Source: Callipepla californica brunnescens
Taxonomy: Eukaryota > Chordata > Aves > Galliformes > Odontophoridae
Assembly (NCBI GenBank): GCA_023055505.1
Contig: JALIRH010000004.1
Location: forward strand, 50,473,115 to 50,537,114
Direction: 5' to 3'
DNA length: 64,000 nucleotides
The translations under genes and the position numbers were made by a program. Positions 45,501 through 55,049 of the stretch are shown in pieces. Below the pieces are notes generated by a model. That model was not told the origin of the DNA and did no database searches. It saw nothing but the letters and a program-made list of their open reading frames with translations. How positions within the stretch are numbered: the stretch's first letter is position 1; each line of letters begins with the position of its first letter.

Positions 45501-47135
45501 TTTTGTGTTCATTTAGGCAATTATAGTACTAGAGAGCCTAAAGGACTTGAAAACCCAATAAAAATCAGAGCAGGAAACTACACACGAGGCAGAGGCCCTT
45601 GAGTTGGCAGAGACTGCCTGAGCTCTGCAGGAAAAAGGGTTTCCAGATTGATGCGTTCAGCCCTGAGCCGGTGTGTTCTGCACCCAGTTACTCTGCAGGA
45701 GAGCTGCCTGGAGAAAACACTCACAGCTTGTGAGGCTCTTACTGAGTGAGCAACCATCACTGAGGGTTCTGAGTGTAAAGAGATGCAAGGAGGTCAAGCT
45801 CAAGTAGGTTCAAATCTAGTCCTAGAACGGGCTTCCAGATGCAGAGCCCCAGGTGAGATCAGATCACAGCACAGCTTAAAGAAAGAAGCTGATGGATGTG
45901 CGGCCAGTGGGACTGCAAGCATCAGCTCAAGAAGATATCCAAAAGGAAAAAAGTAAACTGCTTCAAGTGGAGAGAAATAGAAAGCTAATCTTCCACACAA
46001 CTGCTCCAGGAGGAACCTTCATAGGGTTAAGCGCTGGGGAAGATGCTGTCTTCATTTTAGACAGACGCTCAGGGGCAGTGAAAGGGCCACAAGACCACGC
46101 CTGCCTTGGGCTGACTGCCAAGGGCTGCTGCCATAGACTCCAGGTTAATTAACTTCACCGAAGGCCCCATCAGCTGCATAGCTTTGGGCATTCCCCAGCA
46201 GCTCCAGAAAGGGGACTGCACACTGATCCTGTGTGAGATCATCGCGTCTGAGGGGAAACAGCCATTTTAATTCTGCTGCAGTGGTTCACGCAGCCCAGGT
46301 ATGTGTAAATCAAACCCAGCTGCTTTTAGCATTAGACCTGAATTTTTTTTTTTTTTTTTTTTTTTTTGCTAGCATCCTAGACACCTGCTACTATCAAATA
46401 TCTCTATAGAGAACTCCATTTCATCTATAAATCCTGAGTTATATACCCTATGGAACTACGTGCAGAGGGCTTTGCTGCCTGCCACCAAGAGGTCTCTGAA
46501 TTTAAGCAGTTACTGAAAAATTGGTTAGAAACAGTAAAAAAGAGAAGAACGTGTAACTGTGGGAGCCGTGGACACATAGTTCTGCTGGGAGCGCAGCCCT
46601 CTCTCGTTATTTCTGCAGCTACTGCAACAGCAGGAAGCCAGCTGGAGCTGGGGGGGCATTTTAAATAGAGAGGAAAAGATTTTTGCACACATTTACCAGC
46701 CAGCATCAGGGGGCTGGGCCTCCTTGCACACAGGCTGGTCCACAGAGAGAGCATAAGTGCTGCAGATGAGAGCAACCTCCTGCGGGAAGAGCTTGGGCTC
46801 CTCTGTGCCCCGGTAGCTCTTGACCATAGGAACCCTCCATGTCTCCCGTATAAATAAATCACAGATAAAGGAAGGAGCGTGAAAAAACTCAGGGAGAAGG
46901 GAAGGAATATTTGAGGACTATAAGGAAAAGAGAAATCACTGCTCTGCAATTTCAATACGTGTCAGATAACTCTCCCAGTGCAGCGTTGGTGGTATAGTGG
47001 TGAGCATAGCTGCCTTCCAAGCAGTTGACCCGGGTTCGATTCCCGGCCAACGCAGCTTTCTTTTTTTCCCCTCCCCGTCGGTACCTGCGTGCCGCAGCGC
47101 TCCAGGTACTGCTCCAGCGGCGAGACGTCCTCCAT
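39506..47135 (-). CDS. TBPL2: TATA-box-binding protein-like 2 (TBP2/TRF3), seven coding exons
   Basis: TBPL2 is the vertebrate-specific TBP paralogue that replaces TBP in promoter recognition in growing oocytes. The exons are 47135-47085, 44700-44294, 43288-43201, 42886-42795, 41982-41815, 41048-40954 and 39585-39506. They splice in phase to 326 codons plus stop. Residues 1-150 are the variable N-terminus with the family segments [11 protein letters not shown] and [12 protein letters not shown]. Residues 153-326 are the two-repeat TBP saddle ([20 protein letters not shown] onward). The four DNA-intercalating phenylalanines are present at 184, 201, 275 and 292, with the 17-residue and 91-residue spacings of TBP. 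The second repeat has FPGLIYRM and [11 protein letters not shown]. The human protein as I recall it is longer (about 375) through its N-terminus. The start [15 protein letters not shown] aligns with the internal human MEQEETYLELYLDQC; another in-frame ATG lies at 47150. The core excludes TBPL1, and the N-terminus excludes TBP. Confidence 0.96.
39640..39715 (-). repeat. Short CR1 LINE 3' end in TBPL2 intron 6
   Basis: 'gtaggggttggaagggacct' then 'taagagatcatagagtccaa' and 'ccccccctgccaaagcagg' is the reverse complement of a CR1 terminus, 55 bases upstream of TBPL2 exon 7 in the sense direction. Confidence 0.8.
40954..41048 (-). CDS. TBPL2: TBPL2 coding exon 6
   Basis: Residues 269-301 ([20 protein letters not shown], then [12 protein letters not shown]), with intercalating F275 and F292. 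The acceptor is ttgaaacag/C and the donor GACTG/GTAAGT. Ends in phase 1. Confidence 0.95.
41815..41982 (-). CDS. TBPL2: TBPL2 coding exon 5
   Basis: Residues 213-269 ([20 protein letters not shown], then [20 protein letters not shown] and LTHQQFS), linking the two repeats. The acceptor is cttcccacag/T and the donor AGCAG/GTACGT. Ends in phase 2. Confidence 0.95.
42795..42886 (-). CDS. TBPL2: TBPL2 coding exon 4
   Basis: Residues 183-213 ([20 protein letters not shown], then [10 protein letters not shown]), with intercalating F184 and F201. The acceptor is gaatttctag/A and the donor AAAAAG/GTACTT. Ends in phase 2. Confidence 0.95.
42925..43030 (-). repeat. CR1 LINE fragment in TBPL2 intron 3
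   Basis: 'actggaaaagagcactaaga' then 'tcaccaagtccaaccccagc' and 'cctcagtgccacatccaccc' are the reverse complement of the same CR1 subfamily as in ATG14 intron 1. Confidence 0.8.
43201..43288 (-). CDS. TBPL2: TBPL2 coding exon 3
   Basis: Residues 153-182 ([20 protein letters not shown], then ARNAEYNPK), the first strand and helix of the TBP core. The acceptor is cattccacag/G and the donor CTAAG/GTAAAT. Ends in phase 0. Confidence 0.95.
44294..44700 (-). CDS. TBPL2: TBPL2 coding exon 2
   Basis: Residues 18-153: the variable N-terminal region with [28 protein letters not shown] and [12 protein letters not shown]. The acceptor is tctccactcaag/G and the donor TTACA/GTAAGC. Ends in phase 2 at GIVPQLQ. 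Confidence 0.93.
46343..46367 (-). repeat. T25 homopolymer (A25 on the TBPL2 sense strand)
   Basis: This is an uninterrupted run of 25 T in TBPL2 intron 1. No retroposed sequence is recognisable beside it. Confidence 0.9.
46983..47054 (+). tRNA. tRNA-Gly, anticodon TCC
   Basis: This is a 72-base gene with a full cloverleaf: a 7-bp acceptor stem (GCGTTGG with CCAACGC), D arm, a 5-bp anticodon stem closing with one G-T pair, a 7-base loop CTTCCAA with anticodon TCC at 47016-47018, T arm, and discriminator A at 47054. There is no intron and, as in eukaryotes, no encoded CCA. The internal promoters are intact: A box TGGTATAGTGG (46990-47000) and B box GGTTCGATTCC (47033-47043). A T7 terminator follows 6 bases later. 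It decodes GGA and GGG glycine codons. As far as I recall it equals the vertebrate consensus for this isoacceptor. It lies within TBPL2 intron 1 on the opposite strand. Confidence 0.98.
47061..47067 (+). terminator. RNA polymerase III terminator of tRNA-Gly
   Basis: T7 begins 6 bases after the discriminator base (T run 47061-47067, with a further short T run just before it). This is a standard Pol III stop and leaves a short 3' trailer. Confidence 0.9.
47085..47135 (-). CDS. TBPL2: TBPL2 coding exon 1
   Basis: Residues 1-17 ([17 protein letters not shown]). The donor is ACGCAG/GTACCG, phase 0. An in-frame ATG five codons upstream (47150-47148, adding MGFAH) is an alternative start. The tRNA-Gly gene on the other strand lies 30 bases past the donor. 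Confidence 0.82.
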
Positions 47136-47170
47136 GTGTGCAAAACCCACTGCTGCCCAGCGCTCACAGC

Positions 47171-47176
47171 CTTATA
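47171..47176 (-). promoter_or_regulatory. TBPL2: TATA-like box upstream of TBPL2
   Basis: The minus strand reads GCTATAAGGC, with TATAAG starting 41 bases before the MEDV start codon. If used, transcription would begin near 47146. That would leave a very short leader and put the alternative ATG at 47150 outside the transcript. The functional assignment is inferred. Confidence 0.4.
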
Positions 47177-47729
47177 GCTGCGGGCAGACCCGGAGCAGCT
47201 GCAGCTCATCTGGGGCACAGCTCCAGCAGGGGAGTTGGGATCGCCGTTGCTTTTTGGTTTTGCTTTTTTTTTTTTACCTTTTGCAAGCAGCCTGGTGATT
47301 GACCTTCACCCTGGGGATGTGCTGGGGGAATTGGGGTTCTGCAGGGTGCTCCCCATCAGAGCATAGACACAGCCTGAACCTCCTCACGGGGCTGGAAAAG
47401 AGCAGGGAGCCAGAACTGAGAACACACAGCATGCGAACATAAAGCCTCACCTTTTGCTGTGGCTTTTTAGTGGCAAGGGCAGCAGGCCCTTAGCTTCTCC
47501 CACCTGCTTCATCAGGTGTAATAGGGTACAGCTGGTCCTGCAGCACCTCACTACCAGGGCAGCTTCAGGAGGTGCTGCTGGGCTCTTCTTTCTGCTCCAA
47601 GGCCATGAACGGTGAGGTTTGCATCCCATGGCTGCAGTGCAGAGCATATGTGACTGCTGAGCATCCTCTCCTCCTCGGTGCAGCCTGCTGGGCTGGTTCC
47701 ATGGCATTTTTGGGACTTGCCTTTCCACC

Positions 47730-47790
47730 ATGCTTTACAAATGCCAAATTCCCCTCATCCCAACTCCAATGGTTCTGTGATTCAGTGAAA
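47730..47790 (+). repeat. Possible CR1 terminus
   Basis: 'ccaactccaatggttctgtg' then 'attcagtgaa' resembles a plus-strand CR1 3' end. It is short and diverged. Confidence 0.4.
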
Positions 47791-48164
47791 TTCAGCCTCC
47801 GGTTGATATGCGTTATGCAGGAGGCAGAGCAAGGAGGGGACTCTGGGGTTGCACTTGTGTTACAGGGGATGGTAGAGCTGGCTTGGGCCAGTTCGTGATG
47901 GTGTTCCCTCAGGACTGCCTACTGGTTGCAGATAGCACTGCAGGACTGTGTTGTAGCCCCCCCCTCCCCCAGTGTATGAATGCTATTGTTATGCTCAAAC
48001 TGGGAACTAGGAGCGTTGTGGTGGTTGTGGTGCTCCTCTGGTGGTACCAGAGCCGTGCTACTGATTCTCTCATCAGTCTAATGCCGTGATGCTTGGCTAA
48101 CACCAGCAGCAGAAGCCCTTGGAGGTAGGAGGGGTTCGTGTTTTGAAGAGCAGTTCAGTATTAT

Positions 48165-48290
48165 TCCTCATACAGTCATAGAACATCCCAAGTTGGAAGT
48201 GGCCACCCATAAGTAGCATGGAGTCCAACTCCTGGCTCCACACAGCACCGCCCAAAATCAGCCTGATTCCTCCTTGGATAAATAACTGGA
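48165..48290 (-). repeat. CR1 LINE fragment
   Basis: 'cagtcatagaacatcccaag' then 'ttggaagtggccacccataa' and 'agcatggagtccaactcctg' are the reverse complement of a CR1 3' end. Confidence 0.75.
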
Positions 48291-49232
48291 GAAGACAACT
48301 CTGCTGAGCTGCTACTAACAGCCCTTTATTTGTCTCTTCAGTGCTTCCATTGCACACATTCCTGTGTTGTCTGGATGCCACAATCTGGTTATGGGGTGGT
48401 ACTATTCACAGGAGACTTCCAGAAAGCTGGAAGGGACATGGAGCAAGTCAGAAGGAGGCTCTACCTGTTGATGCTCTCACCAGTCTCCTATTCTAGCACC
48501 CCATAAATGCCCTGCTGCTTGCTCTGAAGGTAGTTAATCTGGTTGGACTTTATCTTATCTCTTTCAGGAACTACTTTGGGAAAGAAAAGCCCATGGCTGG
48601 CAGCATTCTGCTTTCTGCTCACCTGAGCTTCTTGCTAAGCTTTTGTAGCTGTCATTCTCTGAAGAGCAGAGCAGCTTGTATCTGCTGGTGCCCTCACTGC
48701 CTGCAGCATCAAGGCTGTGCTTCAGGGGAAGATAAAAGAGCAGCTGAGAGCAGAGCATCTTCCAAGAAAAGCCATTTATTAAGTGCAAGTTATCTCCCTT
48801 GCAACCCGATTGTCCACTGCTCTCCTTGCTGGTACCAGCAGCAGGACCAGGCTTGCTGTGAAGGGGAGAGTAGATGTTAGATTTCTATTTCAGGGAAGGA
48901 GAGAAAGCACCATGAGTAATGGTGAGTAATTTGACATTTAATTGTGAGTAATTAAAGTGTGTCACCATTGGGCTGTGATGGTGTAAAGAGGAACAGAATC
49001 AGGTCCACTGCATCTGACTTTTAGTGCTCTGTGTCAGCTGGGAGTGACCCTCTTACAGGAATGCAGTCACAAGGACTGGAAGTTGGGGTTTCATTTTATG
49101 GGATCGTGGGATGATGGGAAGAACAGCTGTAAATGCATCACCCAGTGCTGTCTGCCATCCCTGCATCAGGGAGTGCAGCCCAGTGGGGAGGTCGCTGCCT
49201 TGTTCCAGGCAGCCTGGGGTTTTCCTCTTCAC

Positions 49233-49460
49233 AGAGTCATGGAATTGAGTTGGAAGGGGCCCTTCAAAGCCATCTGGGCCAATTCCCCTGCAGTGAACAG
49301 GAATCCCTGCATCTCCATCACGTGCTCAGAGCTCTGTACAGCCTGAGCTTGGGTGTCTGCATGGACAAGGCATCCACCACCTCTCTGGGCAACCTGTGCC
49401 AGAGGTTTGCTACCCTTATCATAAAAAAAAAGACTGTTTACTTATATCCCTTATTCCCTG
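49233..49460 (-). repeat. CR1 LINE 3' fragment
   Basis: 'cagagtcatggaattgagtt' then 'ggaaggggcccttcaaagcc', 'gagcttgggtgtctgcatgg' and 'accacctctctgggcaacct' are the reverse complement of CR1. Confidence 0.88.
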
Positions 49461-50043
49461 CCAATGCCAGTGACAGGGGTTTGGGCTCTCTGCAAGCACA
49501 AGTTTGCTTTCTGTATTTCTGTCCCTGGTAGGGACTGATAGGAGATCAGCTCTGGGTATGCACTGACTTCTGTCCCAGCGAAGAAAGGCCCTTCTGCCAA
49601 AGGGAAGAGGGGCAAACTGGCTGGAAAAGAGCTGTTCTTCTGCAGGACACTGTCTGCAATGAAGGCACTGCCTGCTCCCATGTCAGAGAGTTGCTGAGGA
49701 CCAAACCCAAAAAGGATTGCCAAACCCTCCACTGAATGCCGGAGGAAGCGACATCAGAAAAAGCCATCTGTCTCAGCTGAGGGCCTGAGTGGTGACTTTA
49801 AAACCATACAGTTAACTTCACTTAATTGCCCTATTTGCCTAAAGCGAGTGATTAAATGAGGGCATTCTGCATGTTGTTTGCATAGAAATCCACTTCTCCC
49901 TACCCAGCCATGCTCTGAAGGATTCACGCTTGGACTGCAGAGTGGAGGAAGAAAGCACTTTGCTCTGTTTTTATTTTTTATTCTACACTGCCTGGAAAAT
50001 GTCTAGAAAAGGCAAATGGGAGCTTTAAGCATTGGCTGACACC

Positions 50044-50065
50044 TTAATTGCTACCTAGCAATTAA
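50044..50065. repeat. Perfect 22-base inverted repeat of TAATTG-type sites
   Basis: TTAATTGCTA, then CC, then TAGCAATTAA. The 10-base arms are exact reverse complements with a 2-base spacer. It lies in a repeat-free AT-rich block between TBPL2 and KTN1. Confidence 0.9.
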
Positions 50066-50454
50066 TGGCTACAGGCTTTCTTGGGCAGCTCACGCACAGA
50101 TATATCAGACACCTGGTTGCAGAAGAGCTTTCTGTTAAGTCATCTCCCTGAATGTTGTGCCAAATGCTCCGTCTAGATTGAATTGCATTTAAATGAGGTG
50201 AGCGTGCAATGGATCATCTGACTGCTGATGCTTCCCTCCAAGTTCTGTGACAAATGGCTCTAATGCAAGCACCGTGTCTCATACCCTGAACTTACTGCTC
50301 CAATTAAATACTGATCCTTTAAGCCCTATCTGGAGAAACAATATAGTAACAGCCATACGTGTTTGCACAGAAAAGCAGAGGTGTGCGTGCAGCATGTGCT
50401 AAGAGTGCCTTGAGTTCAGCTAGCACACATCACAGCAGCACTGAGGACTTGAAC

Positions 50455-50545
50455 AATGGGGCTGGGATCTGAGGGATGAGGGATTTGATGGTTGGACTAG
50501 ATGATCTTGTAGGTCCTTTCCAACCTAATGAATCTATGGATCTTT
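50455..50545 (+). repeat. CR1 LINE 3' end
   Basis: 'gatggttggactagatgatc' then 'ttgtaggtcctttccaacct' and 'aatgaatctatgg' are a clear plus-strand CR1 terminus. Confidence 0.88.
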
Positions 50546-51092
50546 GACACAAGCTCTGCAGGAATTAGAGCACAACCTGCGATGCCTTCACTGGATGCAA
50601 GCACCACAAAGCGAGCCGATGGGCAGCTGAAATCCCTGTAAAACAGTGTTGTCTGGCTGCTCTGCTGACATGGAAAGAGTCCTCGGGGCGTGCAGCTCAG
50701 TGATTAGTCAGTCCTTGTTACCACTTCCTCTGATTAGCAGCAAGCAAATCAGCATGCTTGAGTCAATAAGGACTTCGGGAGGAACCAGACTTTCCCAAAC
50801 CACTGCCAGATGTCAGCAGACGCTCCAACCCTCCCGCCTTGACCTTTTTGGGCCTCAGCGCACATAATTAGCTGTTAACACAGGCATGTTTCCGTTGCTC
50901 TGCCCCTTCTGCTGCAGCCTGCACAGAAACACCGACAGCTCGGCTGTAACAAAGCCATACACACACGGCTCAGCAGTGCTGCAGAGCGTTGCATCCATCC
51001 CTGTTCCACCCAAGCAGGAGCCCTGCTGAAGTCATGCAGGGTGCAGCCTCACCCCCATTTGGGTTCTCCTCTTTCCCACTTGCTATCTTTGA

Positions 51093-51475
51093 ATCATAGA
51101 ATTGCTTGAGTTGGAAGGGACCTCTAAGGACCATCTAGTCCAGCTCCTCTGCCACAGCCCCGTCCAGCCTGACCTTGGGTGTCTCCAGGGACATCCACCA
51201 CCTCTCTGGGCAATCAGTGGCAGTGTTTCACTGCCCTTATTGTAAAGAACTTTCCCCTTATATCCAGTCTTAATCTCCCCTCTTCATTTTGAAACCATTG
51301 TCCTACCCAGGCAGACCCTGCTTTAGTCTGTCCCCTTTCTCACAGCCCCCTTCCAGGTACTGACAAGCCGCTCTCAGGTCTCCCTGCATCCTTCTCTTCT
51401 CCAGCTCTCTCAGCCCGTCCTCGTAAGGAGGTGTTCCATCCCTGGGATCATTTTTGTGGCCCTCATTTTCTCTTC
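51093..51475 (-). repeat. CR1 LINE 3' fragment
   Basis: 'atcatagaattgcttgagtt' then 'ggaagggacctctaaggacc', 'tgtctccagggacatccacc' and, at the far end, 'tcgtaaggaggtgttccatc' are a long reverse-complement CR1 copy of almost 400 bases. Confidence 0.92.
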
Positions 51476-52530
51476 AGTCCTCTTATCTGCGGCTTGTCAG
51501 AAATAATTAAATGCTCTAATTGCTTCAGCCTCCCTTCAGTGGACATTTGTCCAAACCAGTCATACAAGAGCAGCTCTGCTGAGATCTGTTTGTGCTCAGA
51601 ACATTTGTCAGGGCTCAGGCAAAGCTGAGGTTTGTTCAGCAATGTTTCTGGGAATATTAGGAACCCAGATGGGCATGTGTTGGGGACGGTCTGAAGCTGG
51701 ATACATTATCCCAGATCACATCAAATCCATTGGGTTTTGTGTGTTAGCATTAAGATGTGCTCCCATTTATCCTCAGCTGTGTTTACAGTCCTCCTTCCAG
51801 CATGTGTGATGCTGCTGTCCCAGATAAACGGAATGGGACAGCTCTTGTGCATCCGTGTCCCTTTGCTGCTGTTAATAGTGCTGTGCTTAGGAAGAACAGA
51901 ACTTCTGTGTTGCTAATGTGGGATTTATTATTATTATTGTTAAATCTTTATTTCTAAATGAACATATTTCTTAAGTACTGATATTAATAATTCCTCAGGT
52001 ACCGATGAAGAGTGTGAATTTAAAAGCTGTGACAGATCCATGTGGAACAGCATAAATGATGACTGGAAAATCGGAATGATGAATGAAAGAAAATACGTGA
52101 ACCAAATCTGGAATACAGCACATGAGGTGTTTTACAGCAAGAGGTATTCTCTGTAACATTTCTTCACTTGCTTTGCTTAATGATAAGCAGCTCTTAAATG
52201 TTCATCTTCTTCTACGACGCTCTTGAGAAAGAGTCAGAAAGAGGAGGAATATTTTAAATTCACTTTGATGCAGTGCTCCCAGTGTTAATTCGAAGGTTAA
52301 TCTCATGTTGCTTGGAAAGCTGCTTTTCTGCCCAGCCTCCCTGTGATCCTTTTAGCTGTATCTGATAACGAAGGCTTGAAAACTCCAGATTAGAAATTAA
52401 ATTCCACCTCTGTGGCCCAGCCCTGATGACCCAAGGAGTCGCAGGAAATACTCGTTCCTTCGCAGCGAGCTCTCTGAGCTAACGCTGCTGCTTTTGACTG
52501 AGAATTCTTCTGGAGGAAAAGCTAATTACC

Positions 52531-52685
52531 ATAGAATCACAGAATAACTTGGGTTGGAAGGGACACCAACGTCCCCACTCTGACCAGTCCCACCCCGACC
52601 AGTCCCACCCCCTGCTTTGGGCTGCCCAGGTCCCCATCCAGCCTGCCCATAGGCTCCTGCAGGGATGGGGTGCCCATAAACAAAG
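52531..52685 (-). repeat. CR1 LINE fragment
   Basis: 'atagaatcacagaataactt' then 'gggttggaagggacaccaac' and 'atccagcctgcccataggct' are the reverse complement of a CR1 3' end. It contains a short direct duplication of 'accagtcccaccccgacc'. Confidence 0.88.
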
Positions 52686-53545
52686 TTCTCAGCAATTTGT
52701 GTGACCTTCTTTAGCAGAATTTGAAATCATTTTGGTACACGTGCGTGCGATACGTTACTTTTCAGTTCCAACTGACTGTAAGGATTTTTGCACTTGTAAA
52801 TAAAAAGAAAACGAATGCAAAGAAGCGGAGGCAAAATTTGGTCATCGTAGTTTTTCCGTAGCCAGGACAGAGCGGCTGAATCAATGAGGTGTTGAGACTT
52901 GTTCCTGGCATTGATAAGGATCTCCTTCTCTCCTATAAAACGCTAAATTAGCAATAATCAGCTTCCCAGCCTCGCAGCCCTGCAGTCATTTTCCTCCTTC
53001 GCCTCCCCCGAACCCACAGGTCTGCCATCTGGGAGGGCAAAAATCCCACCTTGGCGAAGACTTGGGGCATTTCAAAGCCTTTTCTTTCTCCCCACCAGCA
53101 GCTGCCCAGGGCTGCTGGGATTTCAGCGCTGTTTGCACTATCTTCTCCCTGCAGCTGGGGCACTGTGCCCTGTGGTAGGTTTTGCAATAATCTGATGGGT
53201 GATTGCCTTATGCATTGGGCAATGGTACACAGCACTCTCATGCTGCCCCTGCTGCTGCCTGCAAGTTGCTGAGAACAGAGGGAAGTAACAAAGGAGCCAG
53301 CTCCTGCACCTGAAGCACCTGCTTCTGCACTCTGCTACCGCTGCAGCTGCCCGCACCGTGCTGAGTAGCGAGGCCTTGCCTTCAGCCTTCACCTTGCAAG
53401 GCTGCCATTAATGTTTGTGTCTTTGAAAGTGAAAGAAATCCAGGAGTGGCACACGTTAGAGTGTGGGGAGAGCCACAGTTTTCACAAAGCAAACCCAGAA
53501 CGTCTTTAAGCTCTTCCTGACTGCAGCACCAACACATCCTGGGGT

Positions 53546-54330
53546 CACAGAATTGTAGAATTGTTGGAGTTGGAAGGGACCCTCCGAGGCTATTTGATCC
53601 AACTCCCCTGCAGTGAGCAGGGACATCCTTGGCTCCATCGCGTGCTTGGAGCCTTGTCCAGACTGAGCTTGGGTGTCTGCAGGGATGGGGCACCACACCT
53701 CTCTGGGCAGCCTGTGCAGTGCCTCCCTGCCTTTACTGTGAGAGTCTAACCCTATACCCAGTCTGTACTTCTCCTCTTCTAGTTGGAAACCATCTCTCTT
53801 TGTCCTATCACAACAGATTCCACTCTGTTCCCTTTCTTACAGCCCCTTCAGATTCCCAAAGGCCGTTCTCAGGTCTCCCCAGGGCCTTCTCCTCTCCAGG
53901 CTGCACAGCCCCAGCTCTCAGCCTGCCCTCGTAGGGATGTGTTCCATCCTTGGGATCATTTTTGGGGCCCTCCTCTATACATGCTCCAGCAGATCCACAT
54001 CTCTCCTGTACCGAGGACTCCCCACCTGGATGCAGTGCTCCAGGTGAGGTCTCACAGAGCAGAGGGGCAGATCCCCTCCCTTGCTGCTGAGCTGGCCACG
54101 CTGCGCTGGATGCAGCCCAGAGCTTTGGGCTGTGTGGGACCAGAGCTGGCTCACGTCCTGCTGCCATCACCAGGACTCCCAAGGGCTGTGCTCCATCCTG
54201 ACACCCCCTAGCTCGCCCTGACAGTGGGGCTGCCACGAGCAGGGGCTGTGTTAAATCTCATGATGGCCTGCTGTGTGAGCCTGCCTAGTCTCTCCGAATG
54301 GCATCCCATCCTTTCAGCACGCGTCTTTGC
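53546..54330 (-). repeat. Longest CR1 LINE copy in the window
   Basis: It starts 'cacagaattgtagaattgtt' then 'ggagttggaagggaccctcc' and continues through 'ctgcacagccccagctctca', 'gatgcagtgctccaggtgag' and 'ctgagctggccacgctgcgc' to 'tctctccgaatggcatccca'. Nearly 800 bases of reverse-complement CR1 are readable, with no intact reading frame. It stops less than 100 bases before the GC-rich KTN1 promoter region begins. Confidence 0.9.
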
Positions 54331-54689
54331 ACACCGGGCCGTTTCTCAGGAAATTTAGGCTGCAGATCCGAGAGTTTGAAGGCAGCTAATGGAAATTCAG
54401 GTGCAACGGGCTTACTTCCATAAACGAACCGGAGCGAGAAACATAGCAACGCTTCGTCTGCACGCTGAGGGCATCGGGGCCGGGCTCCTCCTGCTCTCCC
54501 CAGCTCCGCGCCTCAGTTTCGCCGCTGTCAAACGAGCGGAATCGCTCCGCGTCTCAGCCTTCCCGGGCCGCTCTTCACGCGGGGCCCGGGGCAGGCCTGC
54601 AAAGCGCTCACCATTCCCACGCGCGGCGTGGAAGCGGCTCCGCTCCTTTAACGGGAGGGAGGCAGAGGGGGGGGGGGGAGCCGGGGAAC

Positions 54690-54804
54690 GCCGGGGACGT
54701 GCGGCGCCGCCTCCTCCTCCTCCTCCTTCCCCGCCCGCTCCCTTCCTGCCAGCCAGCGCCGCGCAGGCACCGGCCCGGCTGCCGCACTCCGGCCCCGCAG
54801 CGCG
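54690..54804 (+). other. KTN1: Probable non-coding first exon of KTN1
   Basis: A strong donor (GCGCG/GTGAGT) ends at 54804 inside the CpG island. The KTN1 start methionine is encoded in the second exon in other vertebrates, so this exon should be 5' UTR only. The 5' edge is a guess. KTN1 encodes kinectin, an ER membrane coiled-coil protein that binds kinesin. Confidence 0.45.
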
Positions 54805-55016
54805 GTGAGTCCCAGCCGGGGTAGGCCCGGCCCGGCCGCGTGGGGAGCGGTGAGGCCGCGGGGCGGCCTGCGGGGCCCGGGGCGCAGGGCGCAGGCCCGG
54901 CCGGGCTCGGGCAGGTGCGGGCGGGGAGAGGCCGGGCCCAGGCCTCCGCCGGCGGCTTCCCAACAGCGGCCTCGTGGGGCAGCGGGGCTGGGAGGGAGGG
55001 AAGGAGGGCTGGGGCC

Positions 55017-55017
55017 G

Positions 55018-55049
<32 letters not shown>

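Larger units (their letters stand above)
47136..54400. other. Intergenic region between TBPL2 and KTN1 (divergent genes)
   Basis: No confident gene is seen. Several CR1 fragments occupy 48165-48290, 49233-49460, 50455-50545, 51093-51475, 52531-52685 and 53546-54330, with a weak one near 47730-47790. The stretch 49800-50340 is repeat-free, AT-rich and dense in TAATTG-type sites. The stretch 51480-52530 is repeat-free and holds one splice-bounded open segment (51999-52143). The remaining parts show nothing recognisable. Confidence 0.6.

Noticed and set aside
46425..46955. 176-codon minus-strand frame as a gene in TBPL2 intron 1
   Set aside because: It has no recognisable domain and its composition shifts along its length. 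Only the splice-bounded part is kept, as a weak exon candidate.
53783..54236. 142-codon frames on both strands
   Set aside because: Both lie inside the long CR1 copy and have no intact transposon protein.
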